A DNA stretch of 44,282 nucleotides. It comes from Saprospiraceae bacterium (GTDB taxonomy: Bacteria > Bacteroidota > Bacteroidia > Chitinophagales > Saprospiraceae). The stretch is taken from assembly GCA_017987975.1 (NCBI GenBank), contig JAGNSQ010000004.1, forward strand, positions 26,985 through 71,266, read 5' to 3'. Positions 41,801-44,282 of this stretch are shown here, piece after piece (the stretch's first letter is position 1; every line of letters begins with the position of its first letter). The notes below the pieces were generated by a model. The model worked only from the letters and a program-made list of their open reading frames with translations. It was not told the origin of the DNA and ran no database searches. The position numbers and the translations under genes were made by a program.

Positions 41801-44282
41801 ACACCAAACCGTAGGAGGTTATGTGTATACCAATGCAGCTTGTTTGGCATGTCACCCTACCGGTGAGGCCAACGGCATGTCATTTAACCATAACACTACT
41901 GCCTTCCCGTTGACAGGAGGCCATATGGGTGTAGACTGTATTCAGTGTCATGCCAGCGGTTATCAAGGTACTACAACAGTTTGTGTAGATTGCCACATGG
42001 ATAACTTCACGGCGAGTGTAGAACCCAACCACGTGGCACTCAACATCCCTACCGATTGTACCATGTGTCACACCACCACACCTGGTTGGGCACCGGCTAC
42101 CTTCCCGATTCACAATCAATATTACCCATTGAATGGGGCTCACGCTACTATCGCCAATGATTGTGCTTCTTGTCACAGTGCGGGATACAACAATACACCT
42201 AATACCTGTAACGGATGCCACAATGCCAACTATGTAGCTACTACCAATCCCAACCATGCGACGGCTCAATTTCCTACGTATTGTGCATCTTGTCACAATG
42301 AAAATACCTGGATGCCGGCTACTTTTGACCACGATGGCTTGTATTTCCCCATTTACAGCGGAAGTCACAATGGACAATGGACACAGTGCATCGATTGCCA
42401 TAACAATACTGCTAACTATGCCCAGGTGGTTTGCATCACCTGTCACCAAAATCCGGAGACCAATGATCAGCACCAAACCGTGGGAGGTTATGTATATACG
42501 AATGCTGCTTGTCTGGCATGTCACCCCACAGGTGAGGCCAATGGCATGTCTTTTAACCATAACACTACTGCCTTCCCATTAACAGGAGGCCACATCGGAG
42601 TAGACTGTATCCAGTGTCATGCCAGCGGTTATCAGGGGACTACAACTGTTTGTGTGGATTGTCACATGGATAATTTTACAGCCAGTGTAGAACCCAATCA
42701 CGTAGCCTTAAATATGCCTACCGATTGTGCCATGTGTCACACTACCACACCTGGTTGGGCACCGGCTACTTTCCCGATACACGATAATTATTATGCACTG
42801 ACCGGAGTACATGCAGCCATTGCCAATGATTGTGCACAGTGTCACAGCAGTGGATACAGCAATACGCCAAATGAATGCAATGGTTGTCACAATGCTAATT
42901 TTACAGCAGCAGTAAACCCCAACCACATTGCCTTGGGTCTTTCAACAGATTGCGCAAGCTGTCATACCACAGCCCCTGGTTGGGCTCCTGCAACATTTGC
43001 CGTCCACGATGATTATTATCCATTGAATGGTGCCCATGCTGCCATCGCCACTGATTGCGCTGAGTGTCATAATGGAAACTACACCAATACGCCAAATACT
43101 TGCAATGGTTGCCACAATAGTGAATACCAGGCTACCACCAATCCGAATCACGTAACAGCCAACTTCCCCACTGATTGCGCTGCCTGCCACAATGAAAACA
43201 ACTGGACACCGGCCACCTTCAACCACGATGGCTTGTACTTCCCAATATACAGTGGTGAGCACCAGGGGGAATGGACATCCTGCACTGATTGCCACACCAA
43301 CCCCAACAATTATGCGGTTTTCACTTGTCTGACTTGTCACACCAACCCTGAAACCAATGACGAACACGAAGATGTAGGCGGATATGTTTACAATAGCCCA
43401 GCTTGTTTGGCTTGTCACCCACAAGGAGAATCGAGCCCTTCCTCTTTTAATCACAATGCCACTGCCTTCCCTATTACAGGAGCGCACCAGGGCTTGAGTT
43501 GTGTAGAATGCCACTCAGCAGGTTATCAGGGAACATCAACAGCTTGCGTTTCATGCCATAATACGGAGTTTCAGGGTGCAGTTGAACCCAATCACCTAGC
43601 CTTAAATTTCCCTACGGATTGTGCTATGTGTCATACCACAGCCCCTGGTTGGGCGCCTGCTACCTTCCCCATTCATAGTAATTATTATGAATTGACAGGG
43701 GCACACGCCGGTATTGCCAACGATTGTGCTTTATGCCATACCGCTGGATACAGCAATACACCCAATACTTGCAATGGATGCCATAACGACAATTATGTCG
43801 CAGCAGCTAATCCGAATCACGTGGCTCTTGGCTTGTCAACAGATTGTGCTTCATGCCATACGACAGCCGCAGGTTGGTCGCCCGCCACTTTTGCTGTACA
43901 CAACAATTATTATCCACTGACTGGAGCGCATGCATCGATAGCAAATGATTGTGAGCAATGCCATGCGGGAGGTAATTATAGCAATACACCCAATACATGC
44001 AATGGATGTCACAACGCTAATTATGTAGCAGCAGCGAATCCGAATCACGTGGCTCTTGGCTTGTCAACCAATTGTGCAACATGCCATACTACATCACCTG
44101 GCTGGTCACCTGCCACTTTTGCTGTTCATAATACTTATTATCCATTGACAGGAGCCCATGCTTCCATAGCGAGTGATTGTGAGGAGTGCCATGCAGGAGG
44201 TAATTATAACAATACACCCAATACGTGCAATGGATGTCACAACGCTAATTATGTAGCAGCAGCGAATCCGAATCACGTGGCT
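38859..44282 (+). CDS. Giant multihaem cytochrome c with at least 72 haem sites (3'-partial)
   Basis: The frame opens at the ATG at 38859 and has no stop to the window end: 1808 codons, incomplete. The first 21 residues (MRRLPSIIYILMVLVIQLSAQ) are a clear signal peptide, fixing the start inside the end of the 23-haem gene. I translated the frame and counted 72 CxxCH motifs, forming 24 consecutive three-haem blocks: CxxCH, then W-x-P-x-x-F-x-H and GxH, then CxxCH, then CxxCH. The first 12 sites form a less regular N-terminal part. After that the blocks cycle in groups of three to give a 9-haem super-repeat of about 222 residues, and later a single block type expands in tandem. Histidines in FNHDG, GxH and NPNH are probable axial ligands. 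Likely a periplasmic or surface electron wire. Shorter ORFs on both strands here are shadows. Confidence 0.93.
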   Translation, partial: MRRLPSIIYILMVLVIQLSAQTSPHGAGFAMDCAKCHSPESWTYSNKAQFSHDSTGFSLTGQHRDLECKSCHTSLEFNKIDNACISCHTDVHQQTVGNDCARCHTADSWLVDNVTQLHERTSFPLMGVHATVNCNACHDTETNMRFAPTGMDCISCHRADYVATKQPDHVKFGFSTDCASCHSLTITDWNTDKVDHTFFPLEKGHAIDDCVKCHQSGDYSTAVADCFSCHENDYMATINPNHSVLAFGTDCRQCHDLTPGWKPVDYREHDAKYFPIYSGKHQGTWETCASCHTDPNNYASFSCVICHKDPETSNLHQLVSGYTYQDNACLACHPTGDADMAFNHDATQFPLTGAHKILDCIACHANGYAGTPIECKSCHLENFTSTSDPDHQALNLSEDCKACHSTEPGWAPARFDVHDDYYPLLGTHAAVANDCALCHNGSYNNTPNNCAGCHIDDYNTTTDPNHKLSQISQDCASCHGQAAWQPSTFNHDGMYFPIYSGKHNGVWMQCTECHKNPSNYTEFTCVSCHQNPETNDLHTGVSGYNYNDNACLACHPTGDAENAFDHNSTQFPLTGAHTTVDCISCHAGGFEGTSTLCVDCHQLDFNGTTNPNHAGLGFATDCKQCHTTNPGWAPATMPNHNDYYVLNGAHAGIANDCAACHNGNYNTTPNTCAGCHQADYNATTDPNHAQALFPNDCASCHSETAWQPSTFNHDGQYFPIYSGKHQGTWMQCTECHTNPANYAEFTCVTCHQNPETNDQHNGIPGYIYQSNACLACHPTGDAALVFDHNTTQFPLTGAHTTVDCISCHANGFQGTSTACMDCHLTDFNATVNPNHVALGIPTDCAQCHTTAPGWTPASFDIHNQYYPLNGAHATIANDCATCHNGNYNNTPNTCAACHNDDYVATTNPNHVAAQFPNDCASCHSEQNWVPSTFNHDGQYFPIYSGSHNGQWTQCIDCHSNPANYAQVVCITCHQNPETNDQHQTVGGYVYTNAACLACHPTGEANGMSFNHNTTAFPLTGGHMGVDCIQCHASGYQGTTTVCVDCHMDNFTASVEPNHVALNIPTDCTMCHTTTPGWAPATFPIHNQYYPLNGAHATIANDCASCHSAGYNNTPNTCNGCHNANYVATTNPNHATAQFPTYCASCHNENTWMPATFDHDGLYFPIYSGSHNGQWTQCIDCHNNTANYAQVVCITCHQNPETNDQHQTVGGYVYTNAACLACHPTGEANGMSFNHNTTAFPLTGGHIGVDCIQCHASGYQGTTTVCVDCHMDNFTASVEPNHVALNMPTDCAMCHTTTPGWAPATFPIHDNYYALTGVHAAIANDCAQCHSSGYSNTPNECNGCHNANFTAAVNPNHIALGLSTDCASCHTTAPGWAPATFAVHDDYYPLNGAHAAIATDCAECHNGNYTNTPNTCNGCHNSEYQATTNPNHVTANFPTDCAACHNENNWTPATFNHDGLYFPIYSGEHQGEWTSCTDCHTNPNNYAVFTCLTCHTNPETNDEHEDVGGYVYNSPACLACHPQGESSPSSFNHNATAFPITGAHQGLSCVECHSAGYQGTSTACVSCHNTEFQGAVEPNHLALNFPTDCAMCHTTAPGWAPATFPIHSNYYELTGAHAGIANDCALCHTAGYSNTPNTCNGCHNDNYVAAANPNHVALGLSTDCASCHTTAAGWSPATFAVHNNYYPLTGAHASIANDCEQCHAGGNYSNTPNTCNGCHNANYVAAANPNHVALGLSTNCATCHTTSPGWSPATFAVHNTYYPLTGAHASIASDCEECHAGGNYNNTPNTCNGCHNANYVAAANPNHVA
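39843..42509 (+). repeat. Nine-haem super-repeat, four successive copies
   Basis: Taking the cysteine codon of CLACHP(T/Q)G as the marker, copies start at 39843, 40509, 41175, 41841 and 42510. The first three spacings are exactly 666 bp (222 codons); the fourth is 669 bp because one residue is added after PTGEA. Each unit has nine CxxCH motifs in the same order. The copy at 41841 and the next at 42510 are the most alike, differing mainly at third codon positions. Confidence 0.9.
42726..43175 (+). repeat. Tandem pair of the TTxPGW three-haem block
   Basis: In the super-repeat starting at 42510 the block opening C(A)xCHTT(T/A)PGW occurs twice, at 42726 and 42951, exactly 225 bp (75 codons) apart. 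This lengthens that unit from 669 to 894 bp and from 9 to 12 haem sites. Confidence 0.85.
43620..44282 (+). repeat. Tandem run of the TTxPGW three-haem block, reaching the window end
   Basis: Block starts at 43620, 43845 and 44073 (225 and 228 bp apart). The last two copies share near-identical DNA: the 42 bases ending the window (44241-44282) recur 228 bp upstream. The run is still going at the edge, so its copy number is unknown. Confidence 0.85.

Noticed and set aside
39381-44048. Many minus-strand and alternate-frame ORFs, up to 226 codons (41880-42560 minus), inside the giant cytochrome
   Set aside because: They repeat with the same period as the haem blocks and are by-products of the recurring CxxCH codons on the other frames; none has a start context, signal or family match.
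39843-44282. Regular direct repeats that might suggest a CRISPR array or satellite DNA
   Set aside because: Repeat lengths (225-669 bp) and codon-phased divergence with conserved CxxCH residues show protein-coding repeats.

Overview
The window looks like a chromosomal segment from a Bacteroidota bacterium, most likely of the Saprospiria type. The basis is: repeated type IX secretion (T9SS) C-terminal tails (NPxxN... ending in G(I/M)Y(I/F)-type strands) on secreted proteins; Bacteroidota-type -7 promoter motifs (TAnnTTTG); a MopE-like metal-binding segment; SdrD B-like repeat adhesins; moderate, AT-leaning composition; and dense, weakly Shine-Dalgarno-marked genes. The species assignment is an inference. 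No rRNA, tRNA, IS element or CRISPR array was recognised.

Region 1 (1-22.8 kb) is mainly housekeeping and envelope functions. It starts with the tail of one VIT-like T9SS cargo and a complete tandem paralogue. A minus-strand rimK / AstE-like M14 hydrolase / PBP4 (DacB) / DinB-like operon follows, then a T9SS-exported EEP nuclease. Next come a minus-strand galE-ligA-B1 metallo-beta-lactamase operon, cysQ, a lipoprotein / ECF sigma factor / TM-plus-beta-barrel operon, two T9SS proteins (a duplicated DUF4394 protein and a DUF4252 protein), and a peroxiredoxin-clpS-aat operon that carries two components of the Leu/N-degron pathway.

Region 2 (22.9-34.1 kb) holds a 2236-residue surface protein with 16 SdrD B-like repeats and a T9SS tail, a TPR/TonB-C-like exported protein, a conserved unknown 511-residue protein, and a bestrophin / beta-carbonic anhydrase pair that suggests bicarbonate handling.

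Region 3 (34.4-44.3 kb, running off the end) is the striking part: a tightly packed plus-strand operon that looks like an electron conduit. In order it encodes a small exported protein; a five-helix membrane protein whose histidine spacing fits a transmembrane di-heme cytochrome b; a membrane-anchored Fe-S/FAD/NAD(P) oxidoreductase with unusual three-Cys cluster motifs; a 23-CxxCH exported cytochrome c; and an enormous cytochrome c. The last has a signal peptide at 38859, is still open at the window end after 1808 codons, and already contains 72 CxxCH haem sites. That frame has no stop in the window and is easily missed. It is built as 24 consecutive three-haem blocks, arranged as 9-haem super-repeats with an exact 666-bp period in places, followed by tandem expansion of a single three-haem block. 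The simplest model is electron transfer from NAD(P)H through the Fe-S flavoprotein and membrane cytochrome b to a very long multihaem wire outside the inner membrane. The parts are visible in the sequence; direction, partner and terminal acceptor are inferred.
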